Under the pieces are notes generated by a model, which worked only from the letters and a program-made list of their open reading frames with translations, made no database searches and was not told the origin of the DNA. Shown here in pieces: positions 9,314-18,138 of a stretch of 64,000 bases of DNA; position 1 is the first letter of the stretch; every line of letters starts with the position of its first letter. The stretch is from contig NZ_CP187926.1 of the NCBI RefSeq assembly GCF_049933045.1, positions 868,001 to 932,000 of the forward strand, given 5' to 3'. The position numbers were made by a program, and so were the translations under genes. This stretch comes from Pseudocolwellia sp049933045. Lineage in GTDB: Bacteria > Pseudomonadota > Gammaproteobacteria > Enterobacterales > Alteromonadaceae.

Positions 9314-11221
9314 ATGAATAGAATTTCAATTAGATCGTTAATTTCAGCCACTGTAGTTTGTGGCATTGGCGTTCTAATTACTTATGGTTTGTCAGTTAAG
9401 ATAAGCGAACAATTAAAAACACAAAATTACTTAAAAGTAGAGAATATTGCTAAGCAAGTGTCTATCAATGTTCAAAATGCTTTAGATAAATCATTCAATG
9501 ATCTTCAGGGATTACAAGCATTCTATAGTGTTAATAAAGACATATTTTCTCAAAATCAATTTAATCAATATATGACGATTTTAGATATTGAAAAACGTAA
9601 TTATATTCAAGCATTAAGCTGGGTACCTCTTATAAAAGATAATGACAGAGAGGGTTTTGAAACTTTAATTCGAGAACAGCAATCTAACTTTAATATCACT
9701 GAAAGAACCAAAGATGGGAAGTTAATTGTTAGTAATATCAAAGAATATTACACACCTGTTACCTTTATTAGTCCTTTTGAGAAAAACAAATCGGCACAAG
9801 GTTATGACCTTACAAGTAATACTGTACGCCGAAACTCGTTAGAGTCTGCCCGTGACAATGGAAAAATGACCACCACAGGTAAAATTCGTTTAGTACAGGA
9901 AGAGGGAGAGTCTGTCGGCTTTTTAATTATAGCGCCAGTCTATAAACAAGCATTAGCTGTTTCGACAGTACAAGAGCGTATACATGCATTAAAAGGTTAC
10001 GTAACAGGTGTATTCAGAATTGATACTTTAATGTTATCTGTGAAAGATCAGGCAGATAAAGAAAACTTAATATTAACTCTTTTAGATATAAATCAAGATG
10101 ACAGTAGTTTGCTTTTTGGCGAGATAAATACAGCACCATTTATTCATTTTGACTTAGATATACCTGATCGCCAGTGGCGATTGAATATAGGTTTACAAGC
10201 GTCTTTATTAAAAAGTATTGAATCGCCTATTGCCGTTAAATGGTTTCTGGCAGGTGGATTTTTAGTAAGCTTCTTGATGGCCTTATCTATTTTTGCATTA
10301 CAAATATCGATTATACGTTCTAAAAATATAAGGTCGTTAAGTCAAAAACTACAAGATCAAAATGATAAACTTGAAACTAAAGTTTTAGAAAGAACCGAGT
10401 CCCTTGAACACAAAAACAACGAACTTATTACTATAGTTGAAGAACTTAAAGTTAAACGTGTTGTTATGTCGGGTTTAATTAAAGAGTCTATAACGGCCAA
10501 ACGTAATGCTGAAAAACGCGCTTTAGATTTATCTCGTTCAAATAAAGACTTAGATGATTTCGCTTATATTGCTTCTCATGATTTACAAGCACCACTGCGT
10601 GCTATTGACCAATTAGCACAATGGGTAAATGAAGACATAGCAGAAGGGAATTTAGAAGAAGTACCTGAACACCTTAATTTAATGTGTAGTAGAGTGCAGC
10701 GTTTAGAAAACTTATTAAACGATTTACTCGCTTATTCTCGAATTAATCGACAAGAATTTAAGCTGAATGAAATTGATGTATTTAAAGTTGTTAATGAGTT
10801 AGTTTTACTTAATTCACCTCTTGGCGCTTTTACATTATCTGTTCATGGCGAACTCCCTGTATTTACTACGGCGAACTTACCTTTAGAGCAAGTTTTTAGT
10901 CATATTATAAGTAATGCGATTAAACATCATAATAAGGCTGAAGGACGTATACAAATACGTTGTGAAGAAGTTGATGACTTTTATCACTTTTTGATTAGAG
11001 ATGATGGACCCGGTATAAAATCAGATTTTCATGACAACATATTTCAAATGTTTAGAACATTAAAACGTAGAGATGAAACTGAAGGCAGCGGAATGGGATT
11101 AGCGTTAGTTAAGAAAATAGTCCAGCGTTATTCTGGAGAAGTTAATTTAGAGTCATCTATTGGTCAAGGCAGCACTTTTTCGTTTACTTGGCCTAAAATA
11201 ATCGTAAAATTACATGAATAA
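9314..11221 (+). CDS. Membrane sensor histidine kinase with CHASE domain
   Basis: A 635-residue kinase. TM1 lies at about 9-27, a periplasmic CHASE domain at about 50-280 and TM2 at about 304-327. A coiled coil (about 340-400) precedes HisKA with acceptor His422 (SHDLQAPLR), and the HATPase has RDDGPGI and GSGMGLA boxes. The CHASE domain resembles that of the 1002-residue kinase in the same cluster, but there is no PAS domain or second periplasmic module. A receiver gene starts 27 bases downstream and is the expected partner. A near-palindrome, CTTACCTAAGGTAAG, sits about 20 bases upstream of the start. CHASE domains bind small extracellular molecules; the ligand is not predictable. Confidence 0.9.
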   Translation: MNRISIRSLISATVVCGIGVLITYGLSVKISEQLKTQNYLKVENIAKQVSINVQNALDKSFNDLQGLQAFYSVNKDIFSQNQFNQYMTILDIEKRNYIQALSWVPLIKDNDREGFETLIREQQSNFNITERTKDGKLIVSNIKEYYTPVTFISPFEKNKSAQGYDLTSNTVRRNSLESARDNGKMTTTGKIRLVQEEGESVGFLIIAPVYKQALAVSTVQERIHALKGYVTGVFRIDTLMLSVKDQADKENLILTLLDINQDDSSLLFGEINTAPFIHFDLDIPDRQWRLNIGLQASLLKSIESPIAVKWFLAGGFLVSFLMALSIFALQISIIRSKNIRSLSQKLQDQNDKLETKVLERTESLEHKNNELITIVEELKVKRVVMSGLIKESITAKRNAEKRALDLSRSNKDLDDFAYIASHDLQAPLRAIDQLAQWVNEDIAEGNLEEVPEHLNLMCSRVQRLENLLNDLLAYSRINRQEFKLNEIDVFKVVNELVLLNSPLGAFTLSVHGELPVFTTANLPLEQVFSHIISNAIKHHNKAEGRIQIRCEEVDDFYHFLIRDDGPGIKSDFHDNIFQMFRTLKRRDETEGSGMGLALVKKIVQRYSGEVNLESSIGQGSTFSFTWPKIIVKLHE

Positions 11222-11248
11222 AGTTATAAACAAAGGATATGATCATAA

Positions 11249-11674
11249 ATGAAAAAACATACTAAAGAAGTTAGTATCTTATTAATCGAGGATGATGATA
11301 TTGATGCTAAAGCTGTTGAACGAGTTGCAAAGAAACTTAAATTAACTAACCCAGTTGTTAGAGCTACAAATGGTGCTGAAGCGCTAGAAATACTCCACAA
11401 TAAAGAGTTAATTGTTAAACCTTATATTATATTTCTGGATCTAAACATGCCAATTATGGGTGGATTAGAGTTCTTGAAAAATATACGTCAAGATGATCAT
11501 CTTAGGGATTCTATTATTTTTGTTTTAACTACGTCGGCTGCTGATGAAGATAGAGTTGCTGCATACAGTGAAAACATAGCGGGTTATATTGTTAAATCTG
11601 ATGTGCAAGGTGAGTTTGATAAAGTGCTTAAAATGTTAGATTACTATTGGCACATTGTAAGATTACCTGACTAA
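11249..11674 (+). CDS. Single-domain response regulator
   Basis: A 141-residue receiver with IEDDDID at the acidic pocket, acceptor Asp64 in FLDLNMP, Thr in LTTS and Lys in VKS. It resembles the Rcp1-like receiver earlier in the cluster and has no output domain. It is the last gene of the signalling array, 27 bases after the CHASE kinase. It probably acts by binding a target protein or as a phosphate sink. Confidence 0.88.
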   Translation: MKKHTKEVSILLIEDDDIDAKAVERVAKKLKLTNPVVRATNGAEALEILHNKELIVKPYIIFLDLNMPIMGGLEFLKNIRQDDHLRDSIIFVLTTSAADEDRVAAYSENIAGYIVKSDVQGEFDKVLKMLDYYWHIVRLPD

Positions 11675-12319
11675 TCATTATTAGCAAGTAGCTTCAATGT
11701 TATAGCTAGGATGTTATCGTTAGGCAATAAGACATTTTACTATTGTACATAAGCATTAATTTACACTCACATTAATGTTCATGTGTAAGCAGTAAGATAT
11801 TATTCGGTGTAATGAGTTAGCTTCCTTTCGTAATGAACTTGTATGATTATTAGACTGGTTAATCAATACAGAATAGCTATAGAGTTCAGCGTAAGGGGAT
11901 CTTATTTTTACAATAAAAGCCAAGTGAAGCCAAATACCTGAATCTAAGTATTTATCGATCTAAGTAGGTGAGGAAGATAAGTAGTTCAATACTTTATCTA
12001 AATTTTTATAATATTCGCCGTTTAAATATAGTCGAATAAATTATATGTGAAGAGTAGCGGTTATTTAAATTGAGTTAATTCAAAAGACTTAAATAACCTG
12101 ATCTCGGCTTAATATATTCTTCTCTAACAGCTACTTTTACTTGCTTCATCGTTAAATTTACTTGCAATAGGCTAGCTATTGACGCGAAATTTGCCTTGAA
12201 GAAAGAAAAACTATCAAGCTAGAGTATAAGTTAAATTTTATTAGTAATAATTTCAATGAATTAAAAACATTTCAAACCGAGTTCAGGTTAAATAACCAGC
12301 TTCGCATCAGCATATTGTC
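11675..12319. other. 645-base intergenic stretch without a recognisable gene
   Basis: No frame of convincing length or coding character is seen on either strand. The only structure noticed is an inverted repeat, GGTTATTTAA / TTAAATAACC (about 12059-12100), whose loop itself contains TTGA..TCAA. It lies between the signalling array and a minus-strand gene and could hold terminators for both. Confidence 0.5.
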
Positions 12320-12613
12320 TCAAGCCGCAACCGATAGTGGAGTGTTTTGAATAACCACTGATAGCTTGTCTTGAGATGCTTTATCAAATGCTTGTTTAAG
12401 CGTATCGTTTTCTAAAGAAGCGGTATTTTCAATTATCCCTTCTTTTTCAATCACTATTTCATCCCAATCTAACTGGTTGAAAAAAACTTCAATCTCTTTA
12501 AGTTGTTCTTGTAAGTTTTCATTTGAGCAAAACATAGTAAATGCGTGTAAGTCTCCTTTAACAAACATGTTTGTCTTGCCAATAAACTCAGCTGAACCGC
12601 TAATAATTAACAT
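12320..12613 (-). CDS. Small hypothetical protein (97 aa)
   Basis: An unrecognised soluble protein with no signal peptide or membrane segment. The ATG at 12613 is preceded by a good ribosome-binding site (AAGGA), which supports it as a real gene. The C-terminal half is acidic and probably helical. It lies alone between a gene-free region and an IS5-type element whose edge is about 110 bases upstream of its start. No function is proposed. Confidence 0.6.
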   Translation of the reverse strand: MLIISGSAEFIGKTNMFVKGDLHAFTMFCSNENLQEQLKEIEVFFNQLDWDEIVIEKEGIIENTASLENDTLKQAFDKASQDKLSVVIQNTPLSVAA

Positions 12614-12726
12614 AATTTATCCTTATTAAGTGTGAACACAGCGCAATGTTAAAACAGGGTTCACATAAAACAGTTATAAAACCCAATACGCAAACGTCAA
12701 TTTTTTAACAAAATTTAATTCAACTA

Positions 12727-13577
12727 GGGGCTGTTGATCTTTCACATTGACAGCCAAATCATTGCGCACGCCAGTGCTAGCATACTCTCGAACTGTAATT
12801 TCAATTTATCATACCTTGTAGCTATAGAACGGAAATGTTTTAGCCTTGCAAATGCATTTTCAACTAAGTGCCTATATTTATACAAGCACCAATCAATATC
12901 ACCATTACCTGTTTTTGAATTTTGCTTTCTCGGTATTATAGGGATTGAGTTGCGCTCTCGAACTTTATTTCTTATAGCTTCACTATCATAGCCTTTGTCT
13001 GCGATAACAAAATCACCTTGAGGTAATAATTCAATCAGCTCATTTGCCACTTTACTATCATGAACATCACCACCTGTAATAATAAATTCGATAGGCAAAC
13101 CATAACTATCAACAGCTAAGTGAATTTTACTCGTATTACCCCTCGACTTAACGCTATCGCTTGCTCTTGTTTAGATGCAGCACCTGTACTGTGTTGGTGT
13201 GCTTTAATATAGCTACCATCAATGAACTCCCACTCTACATCACTATTAGCGGATAACGATTTGAATAACCTCATCAATATTCCCTTTCTCGACCAAAGAA
13301 GGAACCTGCGATAAATGGTATTCCATAAACCAAAACACTCTGGTAAGTCACGCCATGGGCAGCCGACACGCAAGCGATATAAAATTCCTTCCATCGTTTG
13401 TCTGTGTTCAAGCTTGTTATAAACTCTATCTTCAAGCAAAATAGCTTTTAGCTTCGACCACAACTCATCAGTGAGCATTAATCGGGGCATGGTGATCTCG
13501 TAAGGTTTGTTTTTGGCGAAGTAAATTATACGAGATTACCGCTTACGTATAAAATTAAAACAAAGATCAACACCCCC
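12727..13577 (-). mobile_element. IS5-family (IS427-like) insertion sequence
   Basis: An 851-base element bounded by imperfect 17-base inverted repeats. The left end reads GGGGCTGTTGATCTTTC and the right end, on the other strand, GGGGGTGTTGATCTTTG. Both ends are flanked by TA, as expected for the 2-base target duplication of IS427-type elements. It carries one transposase split over two frames. It sits between a small hypothetical gene and a pqiA-like gene and interrupts nothing recognisable. Confidence 0.85.
12742..13490 (-). CDS. IS5-family DDE transposase, read in two frames
   Basis: The first frame (13490 to 13116) has the N-terminal helix-turn-helix region, the CPWRDLPE motif and the first catalytic Asp (FIDGSYIK). 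The second frame (to 12742) holds the second Asp (IADKGYDS) and the catalytic Glu (HLVENAFARLKHF). The frames join by a -1 shift at a run of four G (plus-strand C 13139-13142), giving the family sequence SRGGNTSKIHLAVD. Many IS427-group elements use such a programmed shift, so the enzyme may be active; a one-base deletion in the run is the alternative. All three DDE residues are intact. Confidence 0.82.
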
Positions 13578-13614
13578 TAGTAATAAGCAGAAATCATTCC
13601 ATGTTTTCAAGTGA

Positions 13615-14181
13615 TCAATTTTTCTCTTTTAAAGCACTTTGATATAAATGCGTACCTATAAGTGATAGTAAGCAATAGGCAGTAAAGTAATAGAAGCCTT
13701 GGCCAACGAAAGATAATGTTTCGCTGCTAATGTTTAAATTTAGCTTAAAGCCAAATAAAGCAAGTTGCTGTGCGTTGGTTGTTTCAGCATGATTAGTGGA
13801 TAAAACAGCGAGAAATATCGCAATAACAAATACATCAGCCATTGACCATTTACCTATTGAAGCAACGAAGTTAATGATCTTCTTTTCTATGATTTGTTCT
13901 CTCTTTAAAAAAGCAACAGAGACCATAATTGTTTTGAGTACAGGTATGCAAATCGAGAAAATTAAAATGAGTAAGCCAACCAATATACGATCATCTAAAA
14001 ACAGTTCTTGAATGGTATTTACTAAGGATAATTCTTTATCTATAAGGGTTGAAGATAAGTTACTTCCACTAACATTCGCTGTCATTTCCATCGAAAGAGA
14101 AAACATTGGAAGCACAATTCCAGGAACAAATAAAAATAAAGCGAGAAGGTTGATCGCAAAGCCGAGTTTTTTCTTAATCAT
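13615..14181 (-). CDS. PqiA-like inner-membrane protein
   Basis: A membrane protein of about 188 residues with four predicted helices and the conserved WSMADVFVIAIFLA segment of the paraquat-inducible protein A family. It corresponds to a single PqiA module, whereas E. coli PqiA has two, and the N-terminal Cys pairs are absent. I chose the ATG at 14181 because it starts directly before the first membrane helix; the frame continues upstream to an ATG at 14256 without adding a domain. PqiA proteins work with PqiB/MCE proteins in envelope lipid transport, but no mce gene is adjacent, so the role here is inferred. Confidence 0.75.
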   Translation of the reverse strand: MIKKKLGFAINLLALFLFVPGIVLPMFSLSMEMTANVSGSNLSSTLIDKELSLVNTIQELFLDDRILVGLLILIFSICIPVLKTIMVSVAFLKREQIIEKKIINFVASIGKWSMADVFVIAIFLAVLSTNHAETTNAQQLALFGFKLNLNISSETLSFVGQGFYYFTAYCLLSLIGTHLYQSALKEKN

Positions 14182-14377
14182 TTTGTCATTTTCAATAAAG
14201 AGATGAGTTTGTAACCTACTATAACACTTAGCTTTAATGGACCAAATAGTTATCAATAAGCTAAAATTTATATTTTTAATTATTATCCCGAATTATTGTA
14301 TCGATACCCTAATAAAAATCACGTAAAATACCGCCAACGAACTAAATCTTAATTTTAGTAAAACATTTAGGAAAATC

Positions 14378-14698
14378 ATGAAAAAGACATTTACGCTTAC
14401 TCACCCGAAAATTAAATACGATAGACTTATTGACGGCGTTAAACATGAAGTAAAAAAATACGTTAAAAGAGAGCGTAATAAGCAACTTCCTGTTGATGCT
14501 GACTTTTGGGACTTTGATTGTAAATTTGGTCAAACTGAAAGTGAAGCGGAAGAAGTTCATTTAGCTGAACTTAACAAACATATTGATAAAGCAGCATCTG
14601 AAAACTTAACGTCTTTCTACATTGAAATAATAGTGAAAGAAGGTTTAAGACAATATAAATCAGATATTGAAGATGAAGACGAAGAAGCAGAAGATTAG
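14378..14698 (+). CDS. DUF6172-family protein
   Basis: A small soluble protein of 106 residues matching the DUF6172 pattern. The start MKKTFTLTHPKIK is followed by VKHEVKKYVKRERNK and DFWDFDCKFG, and the C-terminal tail is strongly acidic (DIEDEDEEAED). The function of the family is unknown. A ribosome-binding site (AGGAAA) precedes the ATG. The DUF808 gene follows 26 bases downstream, so they may be co-transcribed. Confidence 0.75.
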   Translation: MKKTFTLTHPKIKYDRLIDGVKHEVKKYVKRERNKQLPVDADFWDFDCKFGQTESEAEEVHLAELNKHIDKAASENLTSFYIEIIVKEGLRQYKSDIEDEDEEAED

Positions 14699-14724
14699 TA
14701 TTTCTTACTAACAGGGAGTAGTTT

Positions 14725-15675
14725 GTGGCAAGTGCTAGTTTATTAACATTAATTGATGATATTGCATCTATATTAGATGATGTCGCTATTTTATCTAAAG
14801 TCGCTGCTAAGAAAACGGCTGGTGTATTAGGCGATGATTTAGCGTTAAACGCAGAACAAGTTTCTGGCGTAAAAGCTGATCGTGAATTACCTGTTGTGTG
14901 GGCGGTAACTAAAGGTTCGTTTTTAAATAAACTTATCTTAGTGCCAGCTGCTTTAGCTATTAGTGCTTTCGCACCTCCTTTGATTACTGTTTTATTAGTG
15001 ATTGGTGGTTTGTTTTTATGTTACGAAGGTGTAGAGAAAGTTGTAGAAAAGCTTTTTCATGATGAAGAGCACAAACAAAAACATAAAGACAATATTCATC
15101 AATCTATTGAAAACAATGTTGATTTAGTCGCTCTAGAGAAAGACAAAATTAAAGGTGCTATACGAACCGATTTCATTTTATCAGCTGAAATTGTTGTTAT
15201 TGTTTTAGGTACTCTGCAAGAGACTTCTTTTGAAATGCAGGTAATGGTGTTGTCGGCTATGGCGATACTTATTACTGTTGGCGTTTATGGCTTAGTTGCC
15301 GCGATTGTTAAACTGGATGACTTAGGTCTATATCTGTTAAAACAGTCTATAAGTGGTTCATTTAGCGCTATTAAAAGAGCTTTAGGGCGTGGGTTGTTAG
15401 TGTTTGCTCCTTTATTAATGAAAACTTTAGGTGTGGTAGGTACTATCGCCATGTTTTTAGTAGGCGGTGGCATTATTGTTCATAGTATTGATTTTATTCA
15501 TCATCTTGTAGAATCTTTTCTCTCTTGGGCTAACAGCTTATTAACGCTTGATATTAAAACTGTGCTTTCTATTATTGTTGAAGGTTTAGTTGGAATTGCA
15601 GCAGGTTTAGTTTTATTACCCGTTATTGCAGGCCTAGTAAAACTTAAGCGTTTTAAGTCTAACCTTGAGTCTTAA
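14725..15675 (+). CDS. DUF808 (YedI-like) membrane protein
   Basis: A 316-residue inner-membrane protein of the DUF808/YedI family. The N terminus (ASASLLTLIDDIASILDDVA) and the VAAKKTAGVLGDDLALNAEQV segment are the family signature. Several hydrophobic helices follow, including glycine-rich ones near residues 70-100 and 225-260. It starts with GTG at 14725, after the ribosome-binding site AGGGAG. Family members are predicted membrane proteins of unknown function. It overlaps the next gene by 11 bases. Confidence 0.88.
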   Translation: MASASLLTLIDDIASILDDVAILSKVAAKKTAGVLGDDLALNAEQVSGVKADRELPVVWAVTKGSFLNKLILVPAALAISAFAPPLITVLLVIGGLFLCYEGVEKVVEKLFHDEEHKQKHKDNIHQSIENNVDLVALEKDKIKGAIRTDFILSAEIVVIVLGTLQETSFEMQVMVLSAMAILITVGVYGLVAAIVKLDDLGLYLLKQSISGSFSAIKRALGRGLLVFAPLLMKTLGVVGTIAMFLVGGGIIVHSIDFIHHLVESFLSWANSLLTLDIKTVLSIIVEGLVGIAAGLVLLPVIAGLVKLKRFKSNLES

Positions 15676-16291
15676 GAAATATCATAATTATTTAGGTTAC
15701 ATCATGTTATTACCCTTTATTACTTGGGCAATAACAGGTGTATTCTTTTTTATTAAGCCTGGCTATTCAGACGCCTATGAAAAGCTTTCAATAACTAGTT
15801 ATCCAACCATAACGCCTTTCTTGCCTAACGCAGATAACACGTGGTCAGAAGTTAAAATTATACGTTCTATTCTTGGTGAGCACTTATTAGTTAAAAATGA
15901 AGACAATAAATGGTCTCATTTAAATAAGGTTACGATGGAAGTAGTTGAAGCTCCTGGTTCAGATCAAGTTAGGCTCTTAATTAAAGATGCGATAAAACAT
16001 AATCCAGATCGCTATGGTGCCGTAAATCAAATTGATGGTTTAGTAGCGTTAACTTCTGAGAAAGTAAAAATCACACTCGACTGGAATAAAATGACGTTAC
16101 GTCAAAAGGGCACTGATACTGAGTTTATTCAAATGATGTACAGAATTCATTATTTACAATGGACGGGGATTAAAGTTGTCGATAATGTTTTAGGCGTAAT
16201 TGGATTAGCTTTAGTGATTATTCTAGCTGGGTTAGGCATAACACTTAGTTTTAAGCGCTCAAAACCTTCAGATAAAACATTTCAAAATTAG
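15665..16291 (+). CDS. PepSY-associated membrane-helix protein
   Basis: A 208-residue protein with one helix at each end: about 8-30 (MLLPFITWAITGVFFF) and about 170-195 (VVDNVLGVIGLALVIILAG). Between them is a periplasmic region of PepSY type. The pattern YHNYLGYIMLLPFITWAITG and the HYLQWTG segment before the last helix are typical of PepSY-associated TM proteins linked to siderophore or iron reduction. The longest frame starts with TTG inside the end of the DUF808 gene; an ATG at 15704 would remove part of the first helix, so TTG is favoured. No heme or iron gene adjoins it. Confidence 0.65.
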   Translation: MSLKKYHNYLGYIMLLPFITWAITGVFFFIKPGYSDAYEKLSITSYPTITPFLPNADNTWSEVKIIRSILGEHLLVKNEDNKWSHLNKVTMEVVEAPGSDQVRLLIKDAIKHNPDRYGAVNQIDGLVALTSEKVKITLDWNKMTLRQKGTDTEFIQMMYRIHYLQWTGIKVVDNVLGVIGLALVIILAGLGITLSFKRSKPSDKTFQN

Positions 16292-16341
16292 TTATATAAC
16301 TGTCAGTTTTATTAACAGTTCCTAATATTCACCACCTATTT

Positions 16342-17091
16342 ATGAGAAATAAAATGAACGCAGTTCATAAGCTTTACGAGCACCGAAAAAGTATAAGTAC
16401 AACCGTATATAACTCTAGAGGTTGGAAAGTTAAACGTTGTGAAAAATGCCGTATTGGTTTATCTCACTGTATTTGTGAATTAACACCTAAGGTGAAGAGT
16501 AACGCTGGCTTCTTGCTTTTGATGTACGATACAGAAATATTAAAGCCAAGTAATACGGGTAAACTGATTGCTGATGTAGTGCCTGATACTTTTGCTTTTT
16601 TATGGTCAAGAACTGAAGAAAATCCAGAATTGTTAGCTGTTTTAAATGACGAGCAATGGCAACCTTTTGTTGTATTCCCTGAACAATACGCAGAAGCTGA
16701 AAGAGAAGTTTTTAATCAGAGCATTGTTACATATACGGGTAAGCGACCATTGTTTATTATGTTAGACGGTAGTTGGCGTGAAGCTAAAAAGATGTTTCGT
16801 AAAAGTCCTTATCTTAACTGTTTTCCTGTTGTATCGTTCAATCCTGAAATGACTGACAATAAAGGTATCATTTCTCGATATCAAATTAGACAGGCTAATG
16901 TTTTAAATCAATTTGCTACAGCTGAAGTCGCTGCGAGAGTTTTAGATATGGCAGGGGAGTCGGTCAACGCTGAAATATTAGATTTATGGTTTGATGTTTT
17001 TAATCTTCAATATCGTAAAAGTGTTTGCCAAGCTAATACGGGTAACCCTCAGGCTATAGAGGATTACCAAACATATTTAGCAAGTTTATAG
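16342..17091 (+). CDS. DTW-domain tRNA-uridine aminocarboxypropyltransferase
   Basis: A 249-residue protein of the DTW/TapT (YfiP) family, which transfers the aminocarboxypropyl group of S-adenosylmethionine to a uridine in tRNA (acp3U). It has an N-terminal zinc-type cluster (CEKCRIGLSHCIC) and the DTW-like motif, here DGSWREAKKM, which is the D-x-S/T-W variant of the family. A conserved SRYQIRQAN segment follows. Two ATGs (16342 and 16354) are possible starts. The gene stands alone, with its stop facing the end of cobA. Confidence 0.82.
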   Translation: MRNKMNAVHKLYEHRKSISTTVYNSRGWKVKRCEKCRIGLSHCICELTPKVKSNAGFLLLMYDTEILKPSNTGKLIADVVPDTFAFLWSRTEENPELLAVLNDEQWQPFVVFPEQYAEAEREVFNQSIVTYTGKRPLFIMLDGSWREAKKMFRKSPYLNCFPVVSFNPEMTDNKGIISRYQIRQANVLNQFATAEVAARVLDMAGESVNAEILDLWFDVFNLQYRKSVCQANTGNPQAIEDYQTYLASL

Positions 17092-17098
17092 CTTAACC

Positions 17099-17926
17099 TT
17101 AGTCTAGTTCAGTTTCAGCTTCTAAAAGCCCTGGAGAGCTTAATTGCTTTTCAGTAAGCTGGTTTACAACATCACCGATAACAATTAATGTTGGTGGCTT
17201 AATATTATGTTCAACAACGATATCAGCCAAGTTATTTAATTGTCCTCTATACACTTGCTGTTCTGGTTGAGTTCCTTTGAAAATCAACGCCGCAGGTGTA
17301 TCTGCTTTTTTACCATGTTCAATAAGTTTTGAAGCAATAATAGGCAGTGTATTTATACCCATATAAAACACAATTGTTTGGGCATTCGAGGTCAAACTAT
17401 CCCAAGGTAAATTCAGCTCGCCATTGTTTTCCATATGCCCAGTGATAAATGTACAGCCTTGAGCAACGCCTCTATGTGTTAAAGGAATACCTGCATAAGT
17501 TGTACAGCCTGAAGCTGCTGTTATGCCAGGACATAAATGACAATTTACACCTTTTGAAAGGGCGTACTCAGCTTCTTCACCACCGCGACCAAAAATGAAA
17601 GGGTCGCCGCCTTTTAAGCGTAATACACGTTTGCCTAATTTAGCCTGTTCAACTAATAATTCATTGATTTTGTCTTGTGGCACAGAATGGTTAGCTTGTT
17701 TCTTTCCAACATAAAAGCGTTCAGAACCTTCAGGTAATAAATTGAGAATATCTTGGCTAACTAAACGGTCGTAAATAGTGACTTCAGCTTGTTGAATAAA
17801 GCGTAATGCTCTTAATGTTAAGAGTTCAGGATCACCAGGACCCGCACCAACAAGTGCTACCTCGCCAGAATTTAAAACAGCTTTACTATTAAATGTAATG
17901 TTCGAATCATTTTCATTAATGATCAT
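17099..17926 (-). CDS. cobA: Uroporphyrinogen-III C-methyltransferase
   Basis: A 275-residue SAM-dependent methylase that converts uroporphyrinogen III to precorrin-2 for siroheme or cobalamin. All family motifs are present: VGAGPGDPELLT near the start, IYDRLVS, LKGGDPFIFGRGGEE for SAM binding, and GITAASGCTTYAGIPLTHR. There is no fused CysG-type dehydrogenase/ferrochelatase domain, so another enzyme must finish siroheme. No nitrite or sulfite reductase gene is adjacent. The ATG at 17926 leaves a short N-terminal extension before the Rossmann-like fold. Confidence 0.95.
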   Translation of the reverse strand: MIINENDSNITFNSKAVLNSGEVALVGAGPGDPELLTLRALRFIQQAEVTIYDRLVSQDILNLLPEGSERFYVGKKQANHSVPQDKINELLVEQAKLGKRVLRLKGGDPFIFGRGGEEAEYALSKGVNCHLCPGITAASGCTTYAGIPLTHRGVAQGCTFITGHMENNGELNLPWDSLTSNAQTIVFYMGINTLPIIASKLIEHGKKADTPAALIFKGTQPEQQVYRGQLNNLADIVVEHNIKPPTLIVIGDVVNQLTEKQLSSPGLLEAETELD

Positions 17927-18101
17927 TGGTAACCTTTTATAAGATGGTGAGGTTGAATCTGGTATGGACTTAGCTAGGCTAATTTAGCGTTGAATAGTAT
18001 CACTTTAAGTAAGGGTATAAAAAAACTCTTTTATATTATTATATAAAAATATCATCTATATAAACGTATTTATAGTATTTGGAGTTATGACTCAAGAAGG
18101 G

Positions 18102-18131
18102 AAGAGCCTACGATATAATACGTAGACTCTT
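18102..18131. terminator. Weak hairpin after the prsT-like gene
   Basis: Inverted repeat GAGCCTACG / CGTAGACTC with an 8-base loop, just past the stop of the minus-strand TPR gene. On the minus strand the flank is only modestly T-rich, so termination is uncertain. Confidence 0.35.
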
Positions 18132-18138
18132 TATTTTA

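Noticed and set aside
12734..12991. Plus-strand open frame of 85 codons
   Set aside because: Lies wholly opposite the IS5 transposase, which has intact catalytic motifs.
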